This document shows, one piece after another, positions 55,739 through 64,000 of a stretch of DNA of 64,000 nt (its first letter is position 1; each line of letters opens with the position of its first letter). The stretch is from an uncultured Cellulomonadaceae bacterium (lineage in GTDB: Bacteria; Actinomycetota; Actinomycetes; Actinomycetales; Cellulomonadaceae): positions 124,001 through 188,000 of the forward strand of contig CANLXM010000001.1 of NCBI GenBank assembly GCA_947495165.1. The letters run 5' to 3'. Both the position numbers and the translations under genes were made by a program. A model generated the notes under the pieces. That model saw only the letters and a list, made by a program, of their open reading frames with translations. It was not told where the DNA came from and searched no databases.

Positions 55739-58700
55739 GTGACGTTTGACCACCGGTCATGGGAGCCCGACCCGTCGCTCGTTCGCCAGGTGGAGGACCA
55801 GTTCAGTAGAACTATTGATTCGTACCGGATCCATCCGAACCTCGTCTCTGAGCATGCCAACCACGAAGAGTCGATCCGAACGGGCGGCTACGCGAACCGG
55901 ACGCTTCTCGAACTGGTTCAGAACGCCGCAGACTCCCTGGCAGGCACCGACGACGAGGGCACCGAGAACGCTGGCCGCGTCGAGATCGTCCTCGACACCG
56001 CCAACAGTGCGCTCTACTGCGCAAACGCAGGCAGGCCCTTCTCCAGTACGGGCCTCACCGCTGTCACGATGGCGCACCTGAGCGGGAAGCGCGGGGATGA
56101 GATCGGTCGCTTCGGGCTCGGGTTCAAGTCGGTACTCGCTGTGTCGCAGGCGCCACAGGTTTTGAGTCGCTCGGTCTCCTTCGAGTTCAACTCCGATTCG
56201 TCACAAAACCAACTGCGCAAGGTCACGACGGCCAGGCGCTACCCGATTCTCCGCACTGCGACGCTTCTCAACGCGCTGGACGCATTCGAGCGGGACCCGT
56301 TGCTGGCTGAGCTCGGATCGTGGGCGACGACGATCGTCAAGCTCCCCGATGCCACCAACCTGGACCGGCTGCGCGGCGAGTTCGAGGACTTCAAGTCCGA
56401 GTTCCTGCTCTTTGTCGGCGCGGTTCGGGAGATCCGGCTCCGCGTAGTCGGACACCAACCTTTCGAGACGAGCCACGTCTCGCGAGACCTAGGCGAGAAC
56501 AGGTTCCGGATTGAGCGGCCCGACGGCAGCGGCGACGAGTGGATCGTCGACAGCACGATGCACGCGCCGTCCCCGGAGGCACGTCGTGAAGTTGGCGAGG
56601 CGGTCTCGCGGGAGAAAGTCAAGGTCACGGTCGCTGTTCCGGTACAGCGGAGCAGGTTGAGCGCCGGGCAGTTCTGGTCCTACTTTCCGCTCCAGGACAA
56701 GACCTCGGTAGCAGCGCTGTTCAACGCGCCATGGAGCGTCAACGACGACCGGACCAACTTGCTCGGAAACAAGTACAACGGTGAGATCATCGGAACGCTT
56801 GCCCGGCTCTTCGTCCCGTTGCTCTCGCGGCTCCGGTCTGTCGATGACCCCGCCGCGCACCTCGACTATCTCCCCGCGCGCGAGCGGGACCAGGAAAGCC
56901 GGGGCTTCGCTGGCGACGCGTTGCGCGCCAACGTCGTCAGTCTCGCAGGTGCAGGCCGGTACATCCCGGACGCGCTTGGGAGACTGCGCAACGGCTCGGA
57001 GTTACGTCCGCTTGACCCAGCGATTCGTTTCGACCCGCTAGTGCACCAGGGATGGATGGAGTCACCCAACACCGGGGACAATGTTCCGCACTGGCACTGC
57101 TATCGGAGTCAGCCACGGGCCACGCGTCTTCGGGACCTACTCCTCGTCGCCCAAGAGCCTGACCTCGATCCCGGCGCCAGGGACGTTCGCGCCGCGATGG
57201 ATCAAATGCCCAAGCGCGGTCTCCAGACGTGGCTTCGCGAGTGGGCCGAGGGCAACGACCCGAAGTCCTCGGCCAACGCCTTCAGGACGGTTGTCAAGAA
57301 CCCGACACTCGAAGGCGCCACAGCAGCCAAGGTCATCCCGACGTCGGGCGGCATGAAGTCGCTCGACGACAGCAACGTTGTCTTCCTCCACCAGGAGGAC
57401 GGGCTGGTTGTGGAGGGCGGCGTGTTCGTCGACCCGACGTTCTTAGCGGAGGATCGAGTCGAAGCCCTGCTTCGCAAGCACGGCTTCCGTGACCTGGACC
57501 CAGAGGCAATCCTCAAAGCACGGCTAGCGACACTGCCCGTGGAGCCGAGCGCCGAAAACCTCGAGAACCTGTGGGACGCCGTCGTCTCCGTTAGCCCTCC
57601 TGTTGCCGTGAGGGCGATGACCACCTCCAGGGCATCGATCAAGGTCCCGACCCGCGACGGAGGTTGGTCCTGGCCCCAACGGGTGGTCGATCTCGAAACG
57701 GTGCTTCCCGATCAGTTCGCGGCGCGACTTCTGGACCGACGTAGGTGCATGCCCGAGGTCGCCCACAAGCTCGGTGTCGCACAGAGCCCCGTGAAGGCTT
57801 TCTCGCTCGACGACGAGTCGGCATACGAAGATTACGTCGATGCAACGCTCGCGGACCTCAACGCAAGGCGCGGGCCGGGCGAACGCCCTGTGGAACGTGT
57901 CGATGTCGCTCCTGGGGAAGGACCTGGACCGTTCTCCGTCCTGCTGATGCTGCGCGACGCTGGCGCGCCAGAGGCGCTGCGTGCGTCATGGACGACCTCG
58001 CTCCTGGCGCTGCCCGAGCGGGACTGGATCTTCGAGGATCTCGACACCGGGCGAACCCACGGCGTGCAGCCGCCGTCTCGATGGGCCGTCAACGAAGCCG
58101 GGCTTCTCCCGTCATCCCGGGGCTACAGGCCGCCTGGAGACGTCGTCGCGCCGTCTCTTGTCCGGTTCGGTGCACTGCTCCCCCTCTTCAAGGGACCACA
58201 CCAGATCCAGGCCGCTCTGGACCTGCCGGACGAGCTTGAAGCCGTGCCGCCTCATGTTCTCCGGGAGATGCTCGAAGCGGATATTTTTCCTTCCATCAAC
58301 GATGATGCCGTACTTGCCCAGTTCGTTATCACCGCGACGCGAGTCGGGCTCGCTGGCGAGAAGCCGTCGACCATCCCCGCCAGAGTCAAGCGAGTTGTTG
58401 AGCCGAACGCTCCGTCGACCGTGTTCCTGGCGTCCACCGACGAGGAAGAGGAGATCCTAGGAAATCGGCAGCGCCCGTACCTGAGGGTCAAACCCGAACA
58501 GCTCGAAGAGTTCGTCGCAATCGTCGGGTGCCGCCGGTTCGCAGACAGCTTCTCGTTCGCGATGGTCGTTGAAGGACAGCAGGACGCCCAGCGAGTACTT
58601 GACGTCTACACCGGTCTTCGCGCGGGGTTTGGATCGACTCTCGCGTCGGCGAAGGTCTCTCGAGCGCTGCTCATCGCAAAGCGTGTGGTGACCGAGGACG

Positions 58701-60457
58701 GCACTGAGGACCAGCCCCGGGACTGGCACCTTGACGGTCACGATCTCATCGTGAGGAGCGATGCCGACGACCGGCGAGTCCTCGAGTTCGTCAACGATGC
58801 GTTTGACCTCCGCCTTGACAACATCCGGCTAACGGACGTTCGCAAGGTCGGACTCAACCACCAGCTCGAATTACTGCGCCAGCAGGCTCAAGCAACCGAG
58901 AGCGATGTTGAGCGCCTCGACCTTTATATCGGTCCCGACGACCTCAAGGAGGCACTTCCGACGGGGCTGTGGGCCGCGCTCGAGGCGCAAGGGTTGGTCG
59001 ACGACGAGACGCCCGTCGCGGATCTATTCCTGACGGTCTACGGCGCGGACGCGCTTCGGATCCTTGCGGACCGGTTCCGTGACCTCGGGTTCTCCGATGT
59101 CCCTGACGCGTGGGGAGGCACGGCGCCCGCAGTCTCCTGGGTCCGGAAGATGGGGTTCGGCGCCGAGTACGCGGGTCAGCGGAGCCAGAAGCGGCCCCCG
59201 GAGTTCGTGGTCCCTGGCGCCGTTGTGCTGAACCGCCTGCACACATACCAGAAGAAGATCAGCGAGGACCTGCGCACCGTGCTGACACAGCCGTCGGCCC
59301 ATGGGCCCGCGCAGAAGGCCATGGTCGAGCTGCCCACCGGCGCTGGCAAGACGCGAGTCGCCACGGAAACGGTGCTGAAGCTGTTCGTCGACGAGGTGCT
59401 CTCGGGAACAATCCTCTGGATTGCCCAGTCGGAAGAACTATGCGAGCAGGCTGTGCAGACGTTTCAGACTGTGTGGAGGTATCTCGCAGACGAACGGTCG
59501 CTGACGATCGGTCGCCTGTGGGGCTCGAACACAGTTCAGGAACCGGAGACAGAGTTGGCTGTCGTCGTGGCGACGGATGCGCAGCTCGCGAAGCTCATCG
59601 GGCGAGGTGATTATGAGTGGCTCAGCAAGCCGGCGGCCGTCTTCATAGACGAGGCTCATCGAGCTGGCTCGGCGCAATACACCAATATCCTTCGCTGGCT
59701 GGGCGTCGATGGCCGCAACTGGGAACGGCCGCTCGTCGGGCTTTCAGCCACACCCTTCAAGGGGCGAGCCGGTGACCACAGCGGGACGAAGGAACTAAAA
59801 GCCAGGTTCGGTATCAGGTTGGCCCTGCCCTATGACGAGCCGTACAAAGAACTGGTCGAGCTCGGCGTGCTCGCGAGCGTGAAGCACGAGGTGTTGCCGA
59901 CGGGCGTTGAAGTGGAGCTTAGCGAATCCGAGCTCGGCATCCTTCGGTCCAACAAGTTGATTGACCGCAACGTCTACGAACGCATCGGCCGCAACGAGCA
60001 GCGGATGCGGATTCTCGTCGAGCACATCCTCAAGACGCTCGAAGACCACCCCGACTGGCCCATCCTCGTCTTCACGCCGAGCGTGCTCTCGGCGCAGGTG
60101 CTTTCGGCCTCCCTGCGCTACCGAGGTGTGGATGCCGCGTCCGTAAGCGGACAGACCGGCCGCCAGCAGCGGCGGAAGGTGATCAAGCAGTTCCAAGAGG
60201 GTGAGATTCGAGTTCTCGCCAACTGTGATCTGCTCGTCCAGGGCTTTGACGCGCCCGGCGTGAGGGCTCTGTACATCGCACGCCCGACCTTCAGCCCAGG
60301 GGCATACATCCAGATGGCGGGCCGTGGACTACGAGGCAAGGAGAACGGCGGCAAAGATGAGTGCCTCATCGTCGACGTGGCCGACAACTGGGGAGCGATG
60401 AACGACTTCCTCGGCTACCACGACTACGAGGCCCTATGGACGGAGCAGCGCGGATGA
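55739..60457 (+). CDS. Giant sacsin-like ATPase fused to a DEAD/DEAH helicase (defence)
   Basis: A 1572-residue protein from GTG 55739, 9 bases after AAGGAG. The N-terminus is a sacsin-type GHKL ATPase with N-box ELVQNAADS (58-66), CANAGRPF (94-101) and GRFGLGFKS (123-131). A ~1000-residue middle has no motif I recognise. The C-terminal third is a superfamily 2 helicase: PTGAGKT (1199-1205), IDEAH (1303-1307), LSATPFKGRAG and ARPTFSPGAYIQMAGRGLRG. Several rare TTA codons occur (in FLAEDR and LELLRQ), unlike the core genes. Its stop overlaps the next gene. Such fusions are found in anti-phage loci; the function here is inferred. Confidence 0.88.
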   Translation: MTFDHRSWEPDPSLVRQVEDQFSRTIDSYRIHPNLVSEHANHEESIRTGGYANRTLLELVQNAADSLAGTDDEGTENAGRVEIVLDTANSALYCANAGRPFSSTGLTAVTMAHLSGKRGDEIGRFGLGFKSVLAVSQAPQVLSRSVSFEFNSDSSQNQLRKVTTARRYPILRTATLLNALDAFERDPLLAELGSWATTIVKLPDATNLDRLRGEFEDFKSEFLLFVGAVREIRLRVVGHQPFETSHVSRDLGENRFRIERPDGSGDEWIVDSTMHAPSPEARREVGEAVSREKVKVTVAVPVQRSRLSAGQFWSYFPLQDKTSVAALFNAPWSVNDDRTNLLGNKYNGEIIGTLARLFVPLLSRLRSVDDPAAHLDYLPARERDQESRGFAGDALRANVVSLAGAGRYIPDALGRLRNGSELRPLDPAIRFDPLVHQGWMESPNTGDNVPHWHCYRSQPRATRLRDLLLVAQEPDLDPGARDVRAAMDQMPKRGLQTWLREWAEGNDPKSSANAFRTVVKNPTLEGATAAKVIPTSGGMKSLDDSNVVFLHQEDGLVVEGGVFVDPTFLAEDRVEALLRKHGFRDLDPEAILKARLATLPVEPSAENLENLWDAVVSVSPPVAVRAMTTSRASIKVPTRDGGWSWPQRVVDLETVLPDQFAARLLDRRRCMPEVAHKLGVAQSPVKAFSLDDESAYEDYVDATLADLNARRGPGERPVERVDVAPGEGPGPFSVLLMLRDAGAPEALRASWTTSLLALPERDWIFEDLDTGRTHGVQPPSRWAVNEAGLLPSSRGYRPPGDVVAPSLVRFGALLPLFKGPHQIQAALDLPDELEAVPPHVLREMLEADIFPSINDDAVLAQFVITATRVGLAGEKPSTIPARVKRVVEPNAPSTVFLASTDEEEEILGNRQRPYLRVKPEQLEEFVAIVGCRRFADSFSFAMVVEGQQDAQRVLDVYTGLRAGFGSTLASAKVSRALLIAKRVVTEDGTEDQPRDWHLDGHDLIVRSDADDRRVLEFVNDAFDLRLDNIRLTDVRKVGLNHQLELLRQQAQATESDVERLDLYIGPDDLKEALPTGLWAALEAQGLVDDETPVADLFLTVYGADALRILADRFRDLGFSDVPDAWGGTAPAVSWVRKMGFGAEYAGQRSQKRPPEFVVPGAVVLNRLHTYQKKISEDLRTVLTQPSAHGPAQKAMVELPTGAGKTRVATETVLKLFVDEVLSGTILWIAQSEELCEQAVQTFQTVWRYLADERSLTIGRLWGSNTVQEPETELAVVVATDAQLAKLIGRGDYEWLSKPAAVFIDEAHRAGSAQYTNILRWLGVDGRNWERPLVGLSATPFKGRAGDHSGTKELKARFGIRLALPYDEPYKELVELGVLASVKHEVLPTGVEVELSESELGILRSNKLIDRNVYERIGRNEQRMRILVEHILKTLEDHPDWPILVFTPSVLSAQVLSASLRYRGVDAASVSGQTGRQQRRKVIKQFQEGEIRVLANCDLLVQGFDAPGVRALYIARPTFSPGAYIQMAGRGLRGKENGGKDECLIVDVADNWGAMNDFLGYHDYEALWTEQRG

Positions 60458-61971
60458 TCCTTGTCCCGTCGTTGGCAGATATAGAGACGGCGTCGCGCAG
60501 CCAGGCCGAGCGGACACTGGCCCGACTGCTCCGCGACGTCGATACGGACGGGGACGCCGTCGCCTTCTATTCCGTCGGGCTTCGTTCGCATGCGTACAAG
60601 CAGCAGGCCGAGGCCGATTTTGTGATCCTCTGGCGCGGCGTCGTCGTCGTCGTCGAGGTCAAGGGTGGCGGGGTGCGCAAGCATGACGGCAGCTGGTACA
60701 GCGTCGACCGTCGTGGCGACTGGCACAAGTTGGGCACGTCGCCGATGGAGCAGGCCCGATCCGCGGCGTACGCGCTTCGAGAGATCCTCAGAGAACAGGG
60801 TGTCGGCTGGTACCGACACGAGGCGGTGGTCGTCACCCCTGACATTGAGGCTCCACCCAGTTCGGTCGACTGGAAGTCCACGCACTGGTTGGCGCGGGAC
60901 ACGATGACCGCGGCGGGCCTGACGTCAGCCTTCGACGCAGTCGTCGCCGATGCGCGGCGGGCTCCCCACGGCGAGAAGGTCGCGCGGATGGACGACCTGC
61001 GCACGCGTCTCTTCGGTGAGTTCACCCGGATGCCTGTCGTCGATGCGCAGCGTGGTGCGGTGATCGAGGAGCAGAACCGGGCCACGGCCGGGCAGGCCCG
61101 TGTTCTGGCGGCGCTCGCACGGAACAAGCGTGTGCTCGTCTACGGTGGAGCGGGCACCGGGAAGTCGCTGGTCCTCGTCGAGGCCGCGAAGCAGGAGGAG
61201 GAGTTAGGGCGCTCAGTGCTCGTCACGTTTCGCTCCCCTTCACTCTCGCAGTACTTCGCGCCGCATCTAGGCGGACGTACCGTCGACGTGATCTCTTTCG
61301 ATGAGCTCGAGGGTTCTGGCCCCTATGACGTCGTGCTTGTCGACGAGGCGCAGGACATGATGACGGCCGAGGCGATGGACCGGCTTGACGCCGTCATTGA
61401 CGGAGGCCGAGCGTCCGGCCGTTGGCGAATGTTCCTCGACCCCAACAACCAGGCACACGTCGACGGCGAGTACGACGCGGATGTCGCGGAGCTGATTACC
61501 GACGAGGCCATCACGGTCGACCTCTCACTGAACGTGCGCAACACGCGTGCGATCGTCCACGTCGTTCAGGAATACCTGAACGCTGACGTCGGTGACCCCG
61601 GTGTTGTGCACGGCGAGCGTGTGCAGTGGTACACCACCGAAGAAGCAGTCACGGTCAGCGACGGCGTGAAGATCGCCGCGGACCTCGTGGCGGACGGGGC
61701 GCGCCGAGCCGACATCTGGGTGGTCGACTCTCGCTCCGTCGCGGCACCTACGACTGTTGGCGGCGTCGTGGTGACAAGCCCGCGCTTCGCGAAGGGGCTG
61801 GAGGCAGAGCACGTGATCGTTTGCGGCCTGCCCGACGTGCTCGACGCGTCAGGGACAGCGGCCTTCTACGTCGCTGTGACCCGTGCACGCGTCTCGCTGC
61901 ACGTCGTGCTCTGCAAGGACGACAGGCACCGGCTCCAGACCCTTGTACGGCAAGGGGTGGCGAGCCGATGA
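60454..61971 (+). CDS. NERD nuclease-domain/UvrD-like helicase (defence)
   Basis: A 505-residue protein whose ATG overlaps the previous TGA. The N-terminal NERD domain (about 10-120) has the nuclease core Asp55 (ADFVI) and EVK (68-70), a PD-(D/E)xK-type set. The helicase part has Walker A GGAGTGKS (231-238), DEAQD (297-301) in the UvrD/DUF2075 style and a late VAVTRARVSLHVVL motif VI. It could cut and unwind invading DNA. One TTA codon (EELGR) and the tight overlaps place it in the same operon as its neighbours. Confidence 0.87.
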   Translation: MILVPSLADIETASRSQAERTLARLLRDVDTDGDAVAFYSVGLRSHAYKQQAEADFVILWRGVVVVVEVKGGGVRKHDGSWYSVDRRGDWHKLGTSPMEQARSAAYALREILREQGVGWYRHEAVVVTPDIEAPPSSVDWKSTHWLARDTMTAAGLTSAFDAVVADARRAPHGEKVARMDDLRTRLFGEFTRMPVVDAQRGAVIEEQNRATAGQARVLAALARNKRVLVYGGAGTGKSLVLVEAAKQEEELGRSVLVTFRSPSLSQYFAPHLGGRTVDVISFDELEGSGPYDVVLVDEAQDMMTAEAMDRLDAVIDGGRASGRWRMFLDPNNQAHVDGEYDADVAELITDEAITVDLSLNVRNTRAIVHVVQEYLNADVGDPGVVHGERVQWYTTEEAVTVSDGVKIAADLVADGARRADIWVVDSRSVAAPTTVGGVVVTSPRFAKGLEAEHVIVCGLPDVLDASGTAAFYVAVTRARVSLHVVLCKDDRHRLQTLVRQGVASR

Positions 61972-64000
61972 CACTTACTCGGGCCCAGGCGCTCGTGCTC
62001 ACGCACCTGAGGTCGGCGTACGCCGGACCTGACGGCGGTGACGCAGAGCTGATCCAGAACCCGCCGAACAGGCAGTACGCAGTCGGGATGCTGTTCCCGC
62101 GCGAAGCCGCGCCCGAGTCCGAGGAGGGCGCTGGCGCACTCGAGAGCGCCGAGGCGGACGTTGACGGCATGACGGCGTTCGACGGTGAGGTCGAGGAGAA
62201 CGGAGCGGCTGTTCCGATCGCGGAGGACTGGCGGCCGTCGTCTGCGGCGATCTCGTTCATCACCGACGACAAAGCCGTCGTGTGCGACTTCGCCGGTGCG
62301 ACATACGCCGCCGCCGATGGTGACGGGCCACCGAGCTGGCGCCGCACGCCCTTTGCTGTCACAGGGCTTGTGCTCGGCCCCGACTGTCGAGTCCACGAGC
62401 AGACCGTGGGTGACGTGCCGATCGAGATCGGCTCACGCTGGCGCGCGATCGGCGACGCTCACCTCGTCACCGTCCACGTGCGCGTGCTGGCAACCTCGAC
62501 CGGCGACGACCGGCTTGACGCCACCAAGATGCTGTACCAGGTCGCGCTCGCCGTTTCCCCCGGCACTGCCGGGAGGATCCGCGAGTACGACACGCGCCGC
62601 GGGTTCGACGTCGACGACGAGTCAGCGGAACTGCGTCTGAGGTTCAGGAAGCGCAAGGTGTACGCCGTGGGCCACGGGATGGCTGCCGACTGGACCGTGT
62701 CGCACGGTGAGTGCACACAGGTTCGGCTCGAGCCGGTCCCGCATTTTGTCGTTCCCGACGTTGAGACGACAGGGTTCAAGGACTTGACGCTGGAGGCCGA
62801 CGCCCTGCGGCTCGATCGCCTTGCGGAACTGGACACAAACACCGAACAGGTGCTCGCCTCATTGTCCGCCTTCGTGACCGCGTTCGGACGGTGGGTCGAG
62901 GAACAGCAGGGACGGATCGCTGACTTTGGGCCCGACCGTGCGGTGGCAATGCGTATAGTCGAGCGCTCGACCGTCGCCTTGGTGCGCATGAAGCGATCGC
63001 TCGAGTTGCTCGGGTCCGACGAGAGCGCCACGCTCAGGACTGCGTTCTCGCTCGCAATGGCCGCGATGCGCCTGCAAATGCGGCAGGCAGCGCTCAACCG
63101 CGACGGAAGCTTGCCAGAACCGCGATGGCGCCCGTTCCAGTTGGGCTTCCTGCTGGTCTCCCTCGCATCCACGGTCGACGACACGCACGAAGAGCGAGGA
63201 CTCGTCGACCTAATCTGGTTCCCGACGGGTGGCGGAAAGACCGAGGCCTACCTTGGTCTGGCAGCGATCGAGATCTTCCGCCGGCGACTGGCCGACGGCC
63301 CCGCTGGCGGTGGTACCGCAGTGCTCACGCGCTACACACTTCGCCTGCTCACCTCTCAGCAGTTCCAGCGTGCTGCCTCGCTCGTGTGTGCGATGGAGAT
63401 GCTCCGCCGTACAGATCGGCTCGGAGACCCTCGCGCCAAGGGCATGGCCCCATTCTCGATCGGGTTGTGGGTCGGCAACGAGGTCACTCCCGGCACCCGG
63501 CGCGACGCCAAGGCCGCTCTCGAGCGTCTGCACAAGGCGGCACGACCTGAGGAGGCGAACCAGTTCCAGGTCGAGAGCTGCCCATGGTGCGGCACACCGC
63601 TTCTACCCAGCATCCGCTCGTCCCGGCTGAGCGCGTACGGGGTCCGGTTGGTCGGGCGCGATGTGGTCATCCACTGCGTGAACCCTTCGTGCGACTTTTC
63701 GGACGAGATCCCCGTGCGGGTCGTCGACGAGATGCTCTATGAGACCCCGCCGACGATCCTTCTCGCGACCGTCGACAAGTTCGCGCGGCTGCAGTTCCGG
63801 CCTGAGGCCGGTCGTCTACTCGGCTTGGACACGGCGTTCCGGCAGCCGTCGATGATCATCCAGGACGAATTGCACCTGCTCTCCGGGCCTCTGGGCACGA
63901 CCGTCGCGGTGTTCGACGCCGTGATCCAGATCCTGCTCGCCGCCAACGGGTCGACACCGAAGATCGTGGCGTCGACGGCGACGATACGGGCGTCGGACGA
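61968..64000 (+). CDS. drmA: DrmA-like helicase, DISARM family (partial)
   Basis: Open to the window end, 677 codons seen. ATG 61968 overlaps the preceding TGA. The first ~400 residues include an acidic N-terminal stretch and a helical domain. The helicase core has IWFPTGGGKTEAYLGLAA (Walker A, G421-T425), TAVLTRYTLRLLTSQQFQRAA, a Zn-ribbon with Cys 538, 541, 570 and 575, the variant box QDELH (632-636) and SATIR. The GGGKTEAY and RYTLRLLT blocks match DrmA of the DISARM anti-phage system as I recall it. The C-terminal half lies beyond the window, where DrmB and DrmC would be expected. Confidence 0.8.
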   Translation, partial: MTLTRAQALVLTHLRSAYAGPDGGDAELIQNPPNRQYAVGMLFPREAAPESEEGAGALESAEADVDGMTAFDGEVEENGAAVPIAEDWRPSSAAISFITDDKAVVCDFAGATYAAADGDGPPSWRRTPFAVTGLVLGPDCRVHEQTVGDVPIEIGSRWRAIGDAHLVTVHVRVLATSTGDDRLDATKMLYQVALAVSPGTAGRIREYDTRRGFDVDDESAELRLRFRKRKVYAVGHGMAADWTVSHGECTQVRLEPVPHFVVPDVETTGFKDLTLEADALRLDRLAELDTNTEQVLASLSAFVTAFGRWVEEQQGRIADFGPDRAVAMRIVERSTVALVRMKRSLELLGSDESATLRTAFSLAMAAMRLQMRQAALNRDGSLPEPRWRPFQLGFLLVSLASTVDDTHEERGLVDLIWFPTGGGKTEAYLGLAAIEIFRRRLADGPAGGGTAVLTRYTLRLLTSQQFQRAASLVCAMEMLRRTDRLGDPRAKGMAPFSIGLWVGNEVTPGTRRDAKAALERLHKAARPEEANQFQVESCPWCGTPLLPSIRSSRLSAYGVRLVGRDVVIHCVNPSCDFSDEIPVRVVDEMLYETPPTILLATVDKFARLQFRPEAGRLLGLDTAFRQPSMIIQDELHLLSGPLGTTVAVFDAVIQILLAANGSTPKIVASTATIRASD

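Noticed and set aside
55345..55860. Minus-strand 171-codon ORF across the gap before the defence locus
   Set aside because: It overlaps the start of the sacsin-like gene, lacks a ribosome site and shows no family pattern; its composition fits a shadow reading.

Overview
The window is very GC-rich actinobacterial chromosome. It opens in the origin-proximal order gyrA, DUF3566 gene, tRNA-Ile, DLW-39, tRNA-Ala, cyclophilin, rhomboid, crgA, DUF881 gene, pabA/trpG, sortase, pknB, pknA, pbpA, rodA/ftsW, pstP, fhaB, fhaA. This order and the gene content point to a Cellulomonas-like member of the Micrococcales. The genus is an inference from synteny and style; no database search was possible.

Layout: (1) 1-16.6 kb is core: the 3' end of gyrA, two tRNAs, and on the minus strand the wall-growth and Ser/Thr-phosphorylation operon. 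(2) 16.8-38.9 kb is a mixed chromosomal region: tRNA-Leu, a secreted alkaline phosphatase, a chemoreceptor, an SMP-30 protein, an AAEX-type transporter, two YwiC-like membrane proteins, an OYE reductase with a divergent LysR regulator, and a five-gene unit (cytochrome b, flavoprotein and iron-sulfur subunits of a fumarate reductase/succinate dehydrogenase, then aspA and a Dcu transporter). These five could form an aspartate-fed fumarate respiration module. A phosphotyrosine phosphatase, an ABC exporter and a tiny LuxR-type protein follow. (3) 38.9-49.9 kb is a metal-resistance island: cmtR-cadD, a two-component system, a glutaredoxin/CcdA/thioredoxin-like operon ending in a 43-residue cysteine-pair peptide, two DUF305 proteins, a cysteine-rich four-helix copper protein and a CopB-type ATPase behind a CsoR-type palindrome. 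Tandem 11-bp repeats before three of these units suggest one OmpR-family regulon. (4) 49.9-55.2 kb is a tandem glycine riboswitch with gcvP-gcvT-gcvH and a MutT-like hydrolase. (5) From 55.7 kb to the window end is a probable anti-phage locus with compositional signs of transfer: a 1572-residue sacsin-like ATPase/helicase fusion, a NERD nuclease/helicase, and a DrmA (DISARM)-like helicase cut by the window edge.

The best candidates for something undescribed are the variant DISARM-like locus, the cysteine-pair peptide in the copper/thiol operon, and a small minus-strand RNA/leader-peptide unit near 35.6 kb.
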